NCBI GenBank assembly: GCA_963693365.1
Contig: CAVNZM010000018.1
Coordinates: forward strand, 744,001 to 808,000
Direction of reading: 5' to 3'
From: Amoebidium appalachense
Lineage: Eukaryota; Ichthyosporea
DNA: 64,000 nt
Positions 24,652-50,809 of the stretch are shown piece by piece. Below the pieces are notes generated by a model. The model was not told the origin of the DNA. It saw nothing but the letters and a program-made list of their open reading frames with translations, and ran no database searches. Positions within the stretch are counted from its first letter, which is position 1, and each line of letters starts with the position of its first letter. The position numbers and the translations under genes were made by a program.

Positions 24652-25663
24652 ACGCACACACCAGCACACAGACACACACACAGCACACACACATACACAC
24701 ACACACACACATACAGAGAAAGTGAGAGAGTACCTCACACATGACACCGGGAGCCCGCTGTGCGCGCACAATTAACACGTGAGCTTCGTGAGCCGCGGCC
24801 GGCTGCCGATCATATGCATGTGCCGCGGGATCCAGCCGCTGTGATTAATCTTCTTCTCGGATTGATTAATCTTCTTTTACGCTCGCACCTCTTCTCGAAG
24901 GTGTATAATAAACATGGATATTATAGACATAAACACCCAAAAAAAATTACATAGGCGTTTTCTTGACTATCAATGGGCTGCTGGGTAAGTCGGTGGAAGC
25001 GCCGCAAATGTGATTAACGTTGAAGATTAATCATTTGATTACAGGGGGGTTAGATGCTCGAGAGAGAGCGATGAGAGGTCGAAACGGCTGAACTTTCCCG
25101 AATATATGTGGCTGAAATTTTCCTCAGCCCTTTCTTCGAGAAAGTAATTTGAACTGGAATTCATCGTACGACGTGAAGAGGAGTGAGTGTGAGTCAGAGC
25201 CACAGTTGATAAACGCGAAATGTGCGTATGTAAATTTTTTTTTTTTTTTTTATAAAGAATTTATTGTAAATTTGTCATGCAGCATGCCTTGTGTCTGCAG
25301 CTTCGTTCACTAGTGTTGAAACATGTTTTCTCTGCTCGTTTTACGCTGGCACGGCTTTAGGGTTCCCGAGACATTTTTCTGGAATATATGTGAGCCGCCT
25401 GCACATATATCCAAGTCAGCGTTACGTCATCGCGGTGCTGTAGTGCCCAATCAGGTGCGGCGCGCGCGCGCGCCGAGAGACTCAAAAGCTCCCTTTGAGT
25501 CGTGCATGCACATTCTTGCCGACGACTTTTCGTTGATTTAGCTATTTACGTATAGTCCATGCTTACAGTTTGCAAACTAACATTATATCTTTGTGGCCAT
25601 ATGCATGTCCGTTTCTTTAGCTGTTGATATTTACCCCTGCTTTCTCCATGAATCATTCTCAAG
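22879..25663. other. Intergenic, C- and CA-rich, then promoter region of the F-box gene
   Basis: 22990-23240 and 23590-24760 are G-runs, C-runs and dispersed CA/ACGC repeats with no supported exon. From 24830 the sequence becomes unique. GATTAATCTTCTT occurs at 24843 and again near 24864, TTGAAGATTAATC at 25020-25032, GGCTGAA(C/A)TTTCC at 25086 and 25110, GAGCCACAGTTGA at about 25196 and TATAAAG at about 25250. A (GC)n run lies near 25458. Confidence 0.4.
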
Positions 25664-27576
25664 ATGGATTCCCCTAGCCCCCCGTTTTTTCTCGTTCCAG
25701 ACGAAATCCTTGACCGCATCTTCATGCTAGCAAACAAAGACAATGACGTTATGCTGACCCGTCTTGCTCTTACATGCAAGCATTTCACATCCGTTGCCTC
25801 TAGTTTTTGGCGTAAAAGAGTCCTTGAAGACCCTCTGGCTTACTGGAACGCACATCCCTGCTTGAACGAACAACGAGTCCTCTCCCTTCTCACCAAACTA
25901 TACGGCCGGGAACCACCACGCCATGAGCCCAACTCCTCTTTGCACCCTGCCTATCTGTGTGTTGCTGCTTCTTTTGGATATAGTGAAGTTGTTTCTTTCC
26001 TTCTACGTCGTTTCAATTTCAGCCCCTTGAGTGTTGAGGTTGTGTCGCATTGTGCTGGTGCATACGGACACATGTCTTCTCACCGAGTTTCCAGACGTGT
26101 CCAACGAAGCCATTATACACTTCTGGGATTCCAACACAATGCCTACGCCCTTTTTTGTCGTTGATGTTCTTGTTAAAAAAGACCGGAGTGCGGATCGATT
26201 TTTCCGTTTTCCCGTGGTGGAGTATCCTGGGCTGTCGGGCAAGCAAATCAGGCTTCCTGCAATCAGAGTGTTTTGGTGTGAGGGAATAGGCTCGAGCTAT
26301 GACCTGTTTGTAGTGTATTTTACCACAGTTACGGAGGGAAGCTGGAAAAAAACCACCCTCACTGAGCTGCACCAAACGGAGAACATGTCGGCCAATTGGC
26401 CCTGCTTGACCAAGTGCATTCCTGCCTTTCCCCCAGATGTTGCTACCCGTGTCCGAAATCTTCGAGACACAGATTTCCAAGGTTTTCGAGACACTCGAGC
26501 GGTCATGTTCTTCACACGATGGCTTCTTTCAACACAAGCACACTGTGCTGGTGCTCAGTGGGACTATCGTGCCAGTGCGTTTGTTGGGTTGACGAGTGAA
26601 ATCTCTGACTCCACATGCAAGGAGATCGCAGACATGATCGTCCAGGAAGAACCCATGCAAGCAGGGGCACGTATGTTGTTTGGCACCTTCCTGCTCCCCT
26701 CAGGTGCCCAGAATTTGGAAAATATGAGTGAGCCAGTGACAGCTTTATTCGCCGGCATTTGTGGCCTCGAAACGATGCGCGCAGCAAGCCCGCGCTTTTC
26801 GCGGAGAAGCTACTTTATGTCTAGTGCCTAATTTACGCACATTGGAAACTTAGCGCTTTTCTTTGGGCACACGGACACAGCACAGCAGCCTTTAGCCTGA
26901 TGTGCCCTGGCGTGAGGAAATTGCTGGCAGATTCGATAGCAGCAGAAAACGACACCTCACAATGGGCCACCCTGCAAGCCGCCGCAGAGGTTAGTGTGCA
27001 CGTCCACACTGCACGAATGAGCGGTGACGTTGAGATGAGAGCACTTTCTTTGCTACGCCAAGTCGCACCGCTCCAAAAGACCGAGGCAGTTTTCTCTGCA
27101 TACCTGCGCACGTTCTTCGGACATGACTTTGCAATTGCAGACGGTGGTTGTTATGGTTTCATAACATATCCGTGCACTAAAGGAGATGCTGAGGAAATTA
27201 TTTCATCGCAAAACACCCTTGTGCATCAATGGGTTTTGTCGTTCCCCATTACTGCTGATGCTGCGCGCAGGGCTGTGTTGTCTTGTGTTCCTTCAAACAG
27301 ATATCCTTCTGTTGAGGAGAAGACTCAGAGAGCTTCTTTCGAGCGGCTTGCGCGGCAGCTTCAAGCGCTGCTCCAAGACGAAAGGTTTCGGCAGCCGCAG
27401 CCCCCTTGGACCTTCCTATTTCTTGCCGCAAAATGGGGCCCGCACTTTCCAGGGATCAAAAAGGCACTGCTCTCCATCCCAACCCTCCCTTTGAGTACAG
27501 CATGACGCTGTGGCAGTCTCCAATAATCAGCAGGCTAGATGGTGTGTGCATCCCCCCCCCTCCCCCCCCCCTCCCT

Positions 27577-27623
<47 letters not shown>

Positions 27624-28016
27624 ACACACACGTGCGGACGCGCACACACACATACACACGCACAATCACACCGGCTTCTTACTTGGCTTGCCCTTGCCCC
27701 CCCCCCCCCCCCCTCCCCTCCCCCCCCACCCCCCTCCCCCTCCCCCCCCCCCCCTTACCATCTCCCGGCTTCCAAGCTCTCTATTTGTCTAACCCGGGCT
27801 TTAGTGACACGCTCCTTTCAACTGCTATCACCGTTTACCTGGAGCGGGTTTTGCCTCCCTCCCCCCTCCCCCTCTTCCCCCCCCCCCCCCACACACACAC
27901 ACACACCTGCCCACCCGCCCGCCCGCACCTCGTGTTTTCCCCTTCTGCCGTCCCCCCTCTGCCAGTCTGCTGCTGTAGTTTCAACTGGGATGGGCCTTAA
28001 TAGAAACCATGCCTGA
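25664..28016 (+). CDS. F-box protein gene with interrupted reading frame
   Basis: F-box proteins are substrate adaptors of SCF ubiquitin ligases. The start ATG opens a frame with FFLVPDEILDRIFMLA, LTRLALTCKHFTSVASSFW, a good F-box (residues about 8-55), then an ankyrin-like VAASFGYSEVVSFLLRRF. The coding frame then shifts three times: near 26050-26095, near 26820-26853 and near 27440-27490, with protein-like sequence on both sides each time (for example FFVVDVLVKKDRSADRFFRF, then WATLQAAAEVSVHVHTARM, then FEYSMTLWQSPIISRLD). Spliced tail exons are in phase: 27777-27847 (LYLSNPGFSDTLLSTAITVY) and either 27966-28016 or 28693-28818. GT-AG micro-introns 26052-26094 and 26819-26853 would mend the first two shifts; none mends the third. 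Other genes here are frame-clean, so decay or tiny introns are likelier than assembly error. It is otherwise intron-poor, unlike its neighbours. Confidence 0.55.
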
Positions 28017-28175
28017 GAGAAAAACTTGTGCAAGTGTCTTCCGCCTTCAATTAATTCGGCTTCCAATTTTTACACAGTATGTATCTGTCTATGGGGCTCT
28101 CTGCTTTTAGCTGATATCTTTACGTTCACATTCGGCATTCTCTGATGCATATTCCTCTCCCCCTCCCTCCCCTCT

Positions 28176-28220
<45 letters not shown>

Positions 28221-28352
28221 GGAGGGAAAAAAAACAAAATAAAAAATGAAACTTACCCAAACACATAACCGATCATAGCCCATCACTTTTCCTCAATATC
28301 AAACCATTTGTTGGCTCTTGCCTCGAAAAGGCTCCATAGTCTGCATTTTGCT

Positions 28353-28408
<56 letters not shown>

Positions 28409-28491
28409 ACACACACAAGTCGCAAGCACGTTGAAACACATGCGCAAAGTACCACCAGGACACAACCAACCACACACATGCATGTGAGCAC

Positions 28492-28622
<131 letters not shown>

Positions 28623-28692
28623 GCATATGTACACACACAAAATTGTTGCCCCAAGAAACACTCACAAACTGGCATGCACACTATGCTCACAG

Positions 28693-28818
28693 AGCTCTGT
28701 GTCTTCAACTTGTGGATTTCAACTGGTGCTCTACCCTGGTGGAATGGATTGGCGTTATGTGCCCTGGCGAAACGGCTGCACGCTCGTTGTGTTCAACGGC
28801 GATGTAGCGTATTGCTAA
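28693..28818 (+). CDS. Candidate 3'-terminal exon (alternative end of the F-box gene)
   Basis: After a CTCACAG acceptor the frame is open in phase 0 for 41 codons and ends TAA. It reads CGFQLVLYPGGMDWRYVPW then CTLVVFNGDVAYC, strongly protein-like. Its phase fits the exon ending at 27847, so it may be an alternative last exon of the F-box gene. Confidence 0.3.
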   Translation, partial: SSVSSTCGFQLVLYPGGMDWRYVPWRNGCTLVVFNGDVAYC

Positions 28819-29437
28819 TGCTATAAATGTTTTTGCTTGTTGGCTTTCTCATTTAGAACCATGTTTTAAAGTTTTGTCGAGTACTAGTGTTTAATGTGCT
28901 CCCATGTATAGGACATTCAAGTGTTGTTTTTCTGGCAAACGTTACTGTGTGTATCAGACTCTTCTTCTGCTTCTTTTCTTTTTTTTTAACAAAAAAAATG
29001 TGATTGCTTCTTTTTCTGCCAAGTGGTGTTTGGGTGCTGGCACCCAGGATCCCATTATTTATACCAAAAAATATTCTTCTTTGCAGCTGAATCGATATGA
29101 ATCCAACTCTGTGATGATGTTAGTGTGTATATTCTTTGTAATAAATATCATACTATGAAAATTTTTGATATACAATCATCACCCACAATCATCACCCGAG
29201 ATCCATGTGCCTGATATAACGCTAAGCGGCATACCGAGCAAAATCTCAAATAAATCCAGTCAAAATAAGGGGGAAAATGTATCTGAGACTGGGCTCTGTT
29301 AAGGCCCTATCACATCGGATGAGCCACTTGCTCTTGCAACCAGAATTATTCTGCAGAACTCAGAAATATTGTGCAACACGCACAATTAATCTGCTAAAAA
29401 CAGAATTGTTCAGCAACAGCAGAATTATTCGCAGACA

Positions 29438-29468
<31 letters not shown>

Positions 29469-30048
29469 TGCTAATCTGGCGCACATATACACAAACCTAG
29501 TACTTATCAGCTACTTGTAAACGCTATTTATCAGCTGTTTACCGTAGATGTTACAAATGCTATCACTGCAACGAGTGTGTATCTTTGATTGTGTGGTTGA
29601 TTGCTATTTTGTGAGTAGTCTCTAAGCAGGCGCCCCTACCGCATGCCATGTCTTGACACCCACACGAAAATCACACACACACATATGCTCACACACGCGC
29701 GCGCATACACGCACGCACATGCGCTGTTACATGCTTGCACATTTAAATAGTCCTTTTTTCTTTTTCCATGGCCCTCCTCTCTTCCTCCGCTGTCCCTCCC
29801 CCCGCCTCCCCTCCCCCCTCCCGTCCCCCCCCTCCCGTCCCCCCCCCCCCCCCCCCCCCCCCCTTCCGCCCTCCCCGCCCCCACCTCCCCACCCCACTCC
29901 CAAGCCCCTCCCCACTCGGCCATTTCCTCCCTCACACACCACCCCAACGCCCACCTACCATCATTCCACCGCTGTGTTCTGATTTACCGTATACTTTTTT
30001 TTCCTGGAAATTTATTGCCATGTTCCTTTTATTGCATACATCCCAACC

Positions 30049-30098
<50 letters not shown>

Positions 30099-31785
30099 AA
30101 GTGTGTGTTATGTAAGGTGGGTGGGGCTGGGGGAGGGGGGGGGGGGGGGATGGGTGGCTGTGTGAGTGGGTGTATCAGTGGTTTGTGGGTGTGCGTGCAT
30201 GCCTGCATGCCTGCGTGCCTGCATGCCTGCGTGCCTGCATGCCTGCGTGCCTGCATGCCTGCGTTCCTGCATGCGTGCGTGTGTGTGTGCACGTGTGAGT
30301 GGGTGGATTTATGGGCGCGCGCGTGTGCGCACATGCTTCTGTGTGTGAGAGGGGGGGGTGGAGGGTTAGAGCATGCAGTGTTTGGGGTGGAAAGGTGAGG
30401 GAAGGGGAGGGGGGGATAGGTGTGTGTGTGTATGTGTGCTCACGGATTCAATGTGTGTGTAGATATGTAGAAATGATATATGTATGTATACATGCGCCTG
30501 TGTAGACATGTTGGTATTTACTTGCAACTTTGTTTGTAGCTTGGCACTGCTGGTCGTTTTGTGTTTTTCTACATGTTTTTCAGCTGGGCCGGAGGGTTTA
30601 GGGTGAAGAATAAGATTACGGGGGAGGAAATGGACGACACGGGGGGAAAGGGGTGGGGGTGGGTGGGGGGTGGGTGGGTGGGTGGGTGGGTGGGTGGGTG
30701 GGGGGAAGGTTTTCATGTTTGTGCCCAGAAAGGGTTGCCTAGTTTCAACTGTAGACTGGCTGGATGATTCAATGGCCATGGTGGTATTTGAAGCGATGCA
30801 CAATCATGAGGTAACACGTGGTCAGGGAAAGGTGAGCTGAAATTTTAAATGAATTGGTAAAAACCCCGGGCCTCTCCTGAGAAGTGGGCGGGCGGGAGAG
30901 GTAGGGGGCTAACAACATGCTTGACCCCTGCTGGCGACGGCTATTTTGCCAACTTGCTGTCTTCTTTCTGCCAGATCTGCAACTTGATGATTGGTTAATA
31001 AATTTATTGAAATGTGGGTGTGAGGGGTGGGTATTTTTTTTTTTTTTCTGGGGGGGGGGAGGGGAGGTGGGGATGGGGAAATAGATGTTGGGTAAGGGCG
31101 GGGCGGGGGGAGGGGGGGGGAGGGGGGGGGGGGACGGAGCGTGAAACATCTCAGAGGGGGGAGGGAATCGTGGAAGATTGAGACAGTGGCAGGGGCAGGG
31201 GTAAGAAAGAAAGGGGAGGGGAAGGGGACGAGGGAGGGAGGGAAAGAGGGAGGGAGAATTTAAAAGAGAGGGAGAGGAAGGGAGGCACGGTGAGGAAAAA
31301 GAGGAAAAAGAGAGTGAGGAAGGGTGGGCAGGAAGAGGAAGAGATGAGTGAGAGGGTGAAAAAGAGAATGGGAGGGAGGGGGAGGAACGGAGTGGGAGGT
31401 GAGCAGGTGGGAAGACGGGCCCAATGAAGGGTTTGGGGGGGAGGGAGGGGGCGGGAGGGGGGCAGGAGGGTGGGGGAGGGGAGGGGAGGAAGAGGTGTTG
31501 CTTAAGATAACAAAGTAGGTTTTTGACCAAATATGGTTATCCCTGCTACAATTCTAGTAGAACTGTGTCATAGATTGACCCAGCTAATTAAAACCCGACC
31601 CACAATTCTGTATTGCTGCATTAGGTTAGGACTTCTTGGGGCATCTGATATAATTAACAAGGACATTTGGAATTGCATACTAGGAATCGTGGAAACGTAC
31701 TTTCGGTATTTGCTAATATGGTACTGGATCATTCGGAAGCTTCACAGCCTTCGCTTAAGCTTACGTGGGTTGAAGGGGACGGGAA

Positions 31786-31786
<1 letters not shown>

Positions 31787-31862
<76 letters not shown>
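31787..31862. repeat. Uninterrupted G-run of about 75
   Basis: One of the longest pure homopolymers in the window. True length is uncertain because assemblers rarely resolve such runs. Confidence 0.85.
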
Positions 31863-31863
<1 letters not shown>

Positions 31864-32798
31864 GCTTTGCTCATTAAATGGGTATTGCATCATGATGACA
31901 AGGGGAGTTTTTTTCAGCAGTACTATGGGTGGCATGTACTTTACAGACAGCAATTCCTGCAGTATCGTCGGCAAGGATTTGCGTCGGCAAGGATTTGCAG
32001 CGGCCATCATGTGGCGGTGTGCATTTGTGAGAGCGGTCACCCAAACTGGTGGCTGTGTGATGAGGCGGCTAGTACAATTCTGTTTTTCGTACTCACAGAG
32101 ATAGTTTCAAAATTTAGCTATGTGATCCGCCATCTCCCTTCCACCTTCCGGACCCCCCCCCCCCCCCCCCCCCCCGGGCACCCCCCAACTCTCCCCTGGA
32201 CTAACACAGCCAGTTTCAAAAAGGCTTCAACCACACTTGAACCCCATCCCTCTCCCCCGCCCCCCCCCCCCTTCTCCCCCCCCCACCTCCCCCCCTTCCC
32301 CCTTTTCGGGGTATTCCTAGCCCTTCAATATCCGAAGTTACTGATCTGATCTTCGCATTTCTTTTTAAATTCCCCAATCTGGTGTGTGGATGTGAGTGTG
32401 TGGGTGTGGGTCAGTGTTTGCATGGGTGTCTGGATATGGTGGTGATGGTGGTGGTGGGTACGTGTGGGAGTGGGTGGGTGGGGGGGGAGGGGGGAAGTGG
32501 GGAGAGGAGGGGGGAGGGGGTGAAGAGGGGGGAGGGGTGAAGGGAAGGGGAGGGGGGGCAGGAAGGAAGAGGGGGGGGCCGCTTTGTTAACTTATAAGTG
32601 GATGTGGGTCACAGGGTAGGTAAGCTAGAGAAGGTAATAAGCCGTACAACACTAGGTTATGTCATAAATCCACATTTACAGGAGTCTCCATTCCGCTCCG
32701 CCCGTTCTGTCGTCTCCTAATTTGGACCCGCCCCCCCCCCCCTCCCCCCCCCCCCCCCCCCCGCCCACACCCATTGGTCCCCCTTCCCCTCCCCCCCC

Positions 32799-32833
<35 letters not shown>

Positions 32834-32996
32834 ACCCCCCCACCCCCTCCTCCTCCAGGGCAGAAAAAACCTTTGCAAGTGCACAGCTGCAATGCTGCAA
32901 CAGCAAAGAAAAAATAAAATCCATTGGAATCATACGAGTGCCTGCACCCGGGTATAGAAAAAAGGCTTGGAGGCCATAATTGGGATTCACACTGAG

Positions 32997-33074
32997 AGTG
33001 AGTGAGTGTGTGAGTGAGTGTGAGTGTGAGTGTGAGTGTGAGTGTGAGTGAGTGTGAGTGTGAGTGTGAGTGTG

Positions 33075-33112
<38 letters not shown>

Positions 33113-33184
33113 TGAGTGAGTGAGTGAGTGAGTGAGTGAGTGTGTGAGTGTGTGTGTGTGTGTGCGCGCGTGCGTGTGTGTGTG

Positions 33185-33222
<38 letters not shown>
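32997..33222. repeat. TGAG / TG variable repeat
   Basis: Alternating (GTGA)n, (TGAGTG)n and (TG)n blocks. Confidence 0.9.
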
Positions 33223-33223
<1 letters not shown>

Positions 33224-33715
33224 ATGCTTGCAAATGTTTTTATTTGTTCAGAGCACAACTAAACCACATCAAAAACAACTACATATTGGAACTGGTGTCC
33301 TCGACTTCAGGTGAAAATAGACTTCACACTCAGCCCCGTCCAATCGGGAACAATTATTTACATGGCCAGCCGGGTAGGAAAAGAATCAAAAACAGGGGAA
33401 AGAAGAAAAAAAAAGAAAAGAAAAGACAATCAAGGAAGCATTTACGGCCAGACTCTAAAATCGAACCAATTAAAGCAGTCCTTTACATCTGTGTGTAACA
33501 CACAGCCGCTTTGTGTGCACATCTTACCAAGCAAAACATTACCTATAAAAGTCACTAAAAGTGCACCCAAGGGCAGCTATTTCTAGTAACCTGACCAGTG
33601 TGCATTGTTTTCATTCACACACATTAATACCATCACATCAACCACCGCCTACAGCATATACACCAGCACATCTACACAACACACGTGCAGAGAAACAGCA
33701 TAACAACACCATCCC

Positions 33716-47252
<13,537 letters not shown>

Positions 47253-47291
47253 GGTGCTGGTTGGGCTACAACTTGGGGGTTGCCTAGATCT

Positions 47292-47347
47292 AATCGTCAC
47301 CCCACCGGGTGCTAGCTGCTCAATCGTCACCCCACCGAGTGCTAGCT
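47292..47347. repeat. 30-bp tandem repeat just upstream of MFSD10
   Basis: Two copies of AATCGTCACCCCACCG(G/A)GTG, each followed by CTAGCT, starting 40 bases upstream of the MFSD10 ATG. One mismatch. Confidence 0.9.
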
Positions 47348-47892
47348 AATGTGCTCAGAGGATCCTTGCCTGGCAGGATGAATCTACCTCACAACCCTCT
47401 CGATGTCGAAAAGTACAATTGACAACAGAAGATTACCTGTAAATCTTTACAAGGTTTTTTCCCCCTTCTTTACATCACTATCACACACTACTACACACTT
47501 GAAATCTGGCGTAAATCGTTCAGTTTTTCCCCTCAGAATTTGGCACCAACGCCAATATCACGTGTGTGCGTTCGAAAGCGCGCACTTTTTGTGTTGGCAA
47601 CGAATCGGTGGAAGTGATTGTGATTGGTCAGAAACCGAGTCGCCTAGCGATTGGTGGACACAGCATCCAGAACAGGGTTCGATTTTCGTTTTCGCATTAT
47701 TGGGAAGGTCAAACCTCTCTTTCGGAATCGCCAAAAAACTCGGATAATGGGCCTCTGGTGCCCCTCCCCCCCCCCCCTCCCCCCCCCCCCCCCCCCAAAA
47801 AAAAAAAAAAAAAAACAGGAAGGCCCCTCCTCCTCCCCCCCTCCCCCCTCCCCCTCCCCCCGCAGAGCTCCCCCCTCCCCCCGCAGAGAGCT

Positions 47893-48247
<355 letters not shown>

Positions 48248-48376
48248 TCGGAGATATAATAGAGATAGAGATTGAGAGAGATAAAAAAGTCAGTACTAGA
48301 GAGATAGTCTATCGAGAGAGCGATAGAACTTCGAAGTGTTTTTTTTTTGTGTGTGTGTGTGTGCATGTGTGTGTGT

Positions 48377-48419
<43 letters not shown>

Positions 48420-48421
48420 CG

Positions 48422-48454
<33 letters not shown>

Positions 48455-49287
48455 TGGGGGGGTGGGGGGGGGGGGGGGGGGGGGGGGGGGGAGCGATTGT
48501 AGGGGAAACTTTCCGCTTGTCCCCCGGCACGGGGTGCACTGCAATGCTTCAAAGTTTGAGTACCCGGGCGCCAGCCCGGAAAATCTTGAAGTTTTTGCAC
48601 ATTTTCGCGCTAGAAATCGATGATTTTGGGACTTTAGGACTAAATGAAGGACAAAGGGGAGGAACGTACACTGTGTACGTGTACGCTGCCCCCCAGCTAG
48701 CTAGCGCTAGGCCTCCCCCCAATCCCCTGGATGGTCTTTCGGAAACCGTTCAAAACGTTTCGAAACGGTTTTTCAGAAAATCGAACCCTGATCCAGAAGA
48801 ATCCATAAGCCGGTAAAAGCATGAGGCAGGTTGTCCATTCCATTGGTTACTGCTGTGACAAGCCCGTAACTCGCGAACCGCCATTTCAATATTGTATCAG
48901 ATATTCTAATGTTATGAATGTATTTTGGCCCCAATACCGCCAAAAAAAACTATTATTTTTGTTAAAAGAATCATCAAGCTTCTTGTTTTGTTTCTTTGGT
49001 ATTGGCTAGCAGATTTTGGTGTATCTTGTAATGTGTATTGGCTACCCGACATCACGTATTGGTTATTTGTCACGAGCTAGCACTATTTATAAAAGTGACG
49101 GTCATTCCACAACCAAACATGACTATTTATTGTATACTCTGATTGGCTATAACAAGCCTGTGACTGTGAGCCGCTGTGCGCTGTGCCTGTGTCACAGACA
49201 ATCACTGACTCAACCAGTCAATTAATTGTTCAACGCATCTAAGTTCAACGAAGAGTCGGACTCTGAGGTGTTCTGGCTTCCGAATTG

Positions 49288-49369
49288 GAATCAGCAGCTG
49301 TACTTGTGGTGACAAATACACAAGGGTTGAATCAGCAGCTGTACATGTGGTGACAAATACACTAGGGTT
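49288..49369. repeat. 41-bp tandem repeat just upstream of the LON gene
   Basis: Two copies beginning GAATCAGCAGCTGTAC and ending AGGGTT, two mismatches, ending 37 bases before the LON ATG. Confidence 0.9.
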
Positions 49370-49405
49370 GGTGCTCGTGTACACAGTATACGACACATAG
49401 CCACC

Positions 49406-50759
49406 ATGTTTTCGTTGTGCGCACGGCTACTACCAAACAGGGCGGTGCCAGCATCCGCTGTCCTTGGCGGGTTGGTGCCATTCCAGGCAGAAAGACACCT
49501 GCACAAGAAGACGGGGCTCGGTGGTGGCGGGAAGAACAAACCACGCAAGTCGCCACCCAAGGCTGGGGTGCACGAGCTAAGGCTTGGCGTTGTCCGTGCC
49601 AGTGATGTGTTTTACCCCGGTCGTCAGGCCACCCTTACACTGACCGACATACGAGAGGTACGGTGGTATGCGTGTGCCCTGTTTGTGTTGTTTACATGTT
49701 TCCCAAGCCACTTTAAGGTCACAGTGAATGGTGTAGCCTCGAAAAGATTTTCTTCGTTTACTTTCTGGCCTTGTTAAAAACTTTCATACTGCTTTTTGCC
49801 AAAGACCCATGCCAACCCCACCCCCCCCGTGGCCACCCCCACCCTTCCCAAACCAAACAGCACACACATGAACTTGCACATACAAACCACATCTATTCGT
49901 TATACCCCCTCTTTGTCGTACCTCTTAATCCCTCTCATGGCACTTTGACGTTAAATCCCACACCTCGTTACCTTCTAAGTAACCGCCATACCATGTTTTC
50001 TTTTCCAGTGGAAGCTCCTTTACGACGCAGACGAGAAACATGGTGGCATGTTCACAGCAGCAGCGTGGCAGCAGCAGGCAGGTGGGGACGGACCCCAATC
50101 CTGGGCCGGGTACGGTGTGGGGTGCCTGCTGAAGATATCAGAGCTGTTGCACAAGAAGCCAGAGGGGGAGGGGGTGGGGACCATCTACTGCATAGCCCAG
50201 CCATATGCAAGGGTCAGGCTGCACACCCCCCAGCTGGACCCGTTTGGATACTGGACGGCCGCTGTGAGCATGTTTGCTGGTGGGTGACTGGATTTTTGAG
50301 TTGTGTTGCTAGCAGGTCACACACCATGGCACACACGCACACACATACACAAATATACACGCAAGAACCCTAACTTACGAAAGCCAGGCATCGAATGCTA
50401 CAAAGTTTTGTCAAGCACGCATTAGCTTATTCCTTAGTGTTAAGGTACATCCTTGGGGTGCGAATGATCCGTTTGCACACAAGCACAAGCACGGTCTGTA
50501 CATCAGATGCTCTACCTCTTGCCTGTTCCACACTCCAGGTGTGATGCCTCTTACCTTGACCAGAGAACTGCTAAAAAATGCCTTCACTCTTCTCACCAAC
50601 AATCACCGGCATCAACACTTATCTCTCTATCCTGCACTCCCCCATTCGGAGTTACATGCTGATTGGCTGTGTCCGGGTTTCTCGGCTTGCCTGCATGCAT
50701 GCTGGGGGTGGTGGCGAGGCAGGGGGTGGGGGGCGGGGGGGAAGCTGGGAGGGGAGGGG

Positions 50760-50809
<50 letters not shown>

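Noticed and set aside
47403-47747. 115-residue open frame upstream of MFSD10
   Set aside because: No family resemblance, no splice context, and it lies in the likely promoter or 5' UTR region.
48500-48816. Plus-strand open frame continuing out of the (TG)n/G-run tract
   Set aside because: No homology, no start codon outside the repeat, and it lies in the divergent promoter region.
50539-50700. Extra exon of the LON gene (frame with LFSPTITGINTYLSILHSPI)
   Set aside because: Exon 50009-50279 joins directly and in phase to 51274-51422 and gives a continuous LON helix. Inserting this segment breaks phase or the domain.
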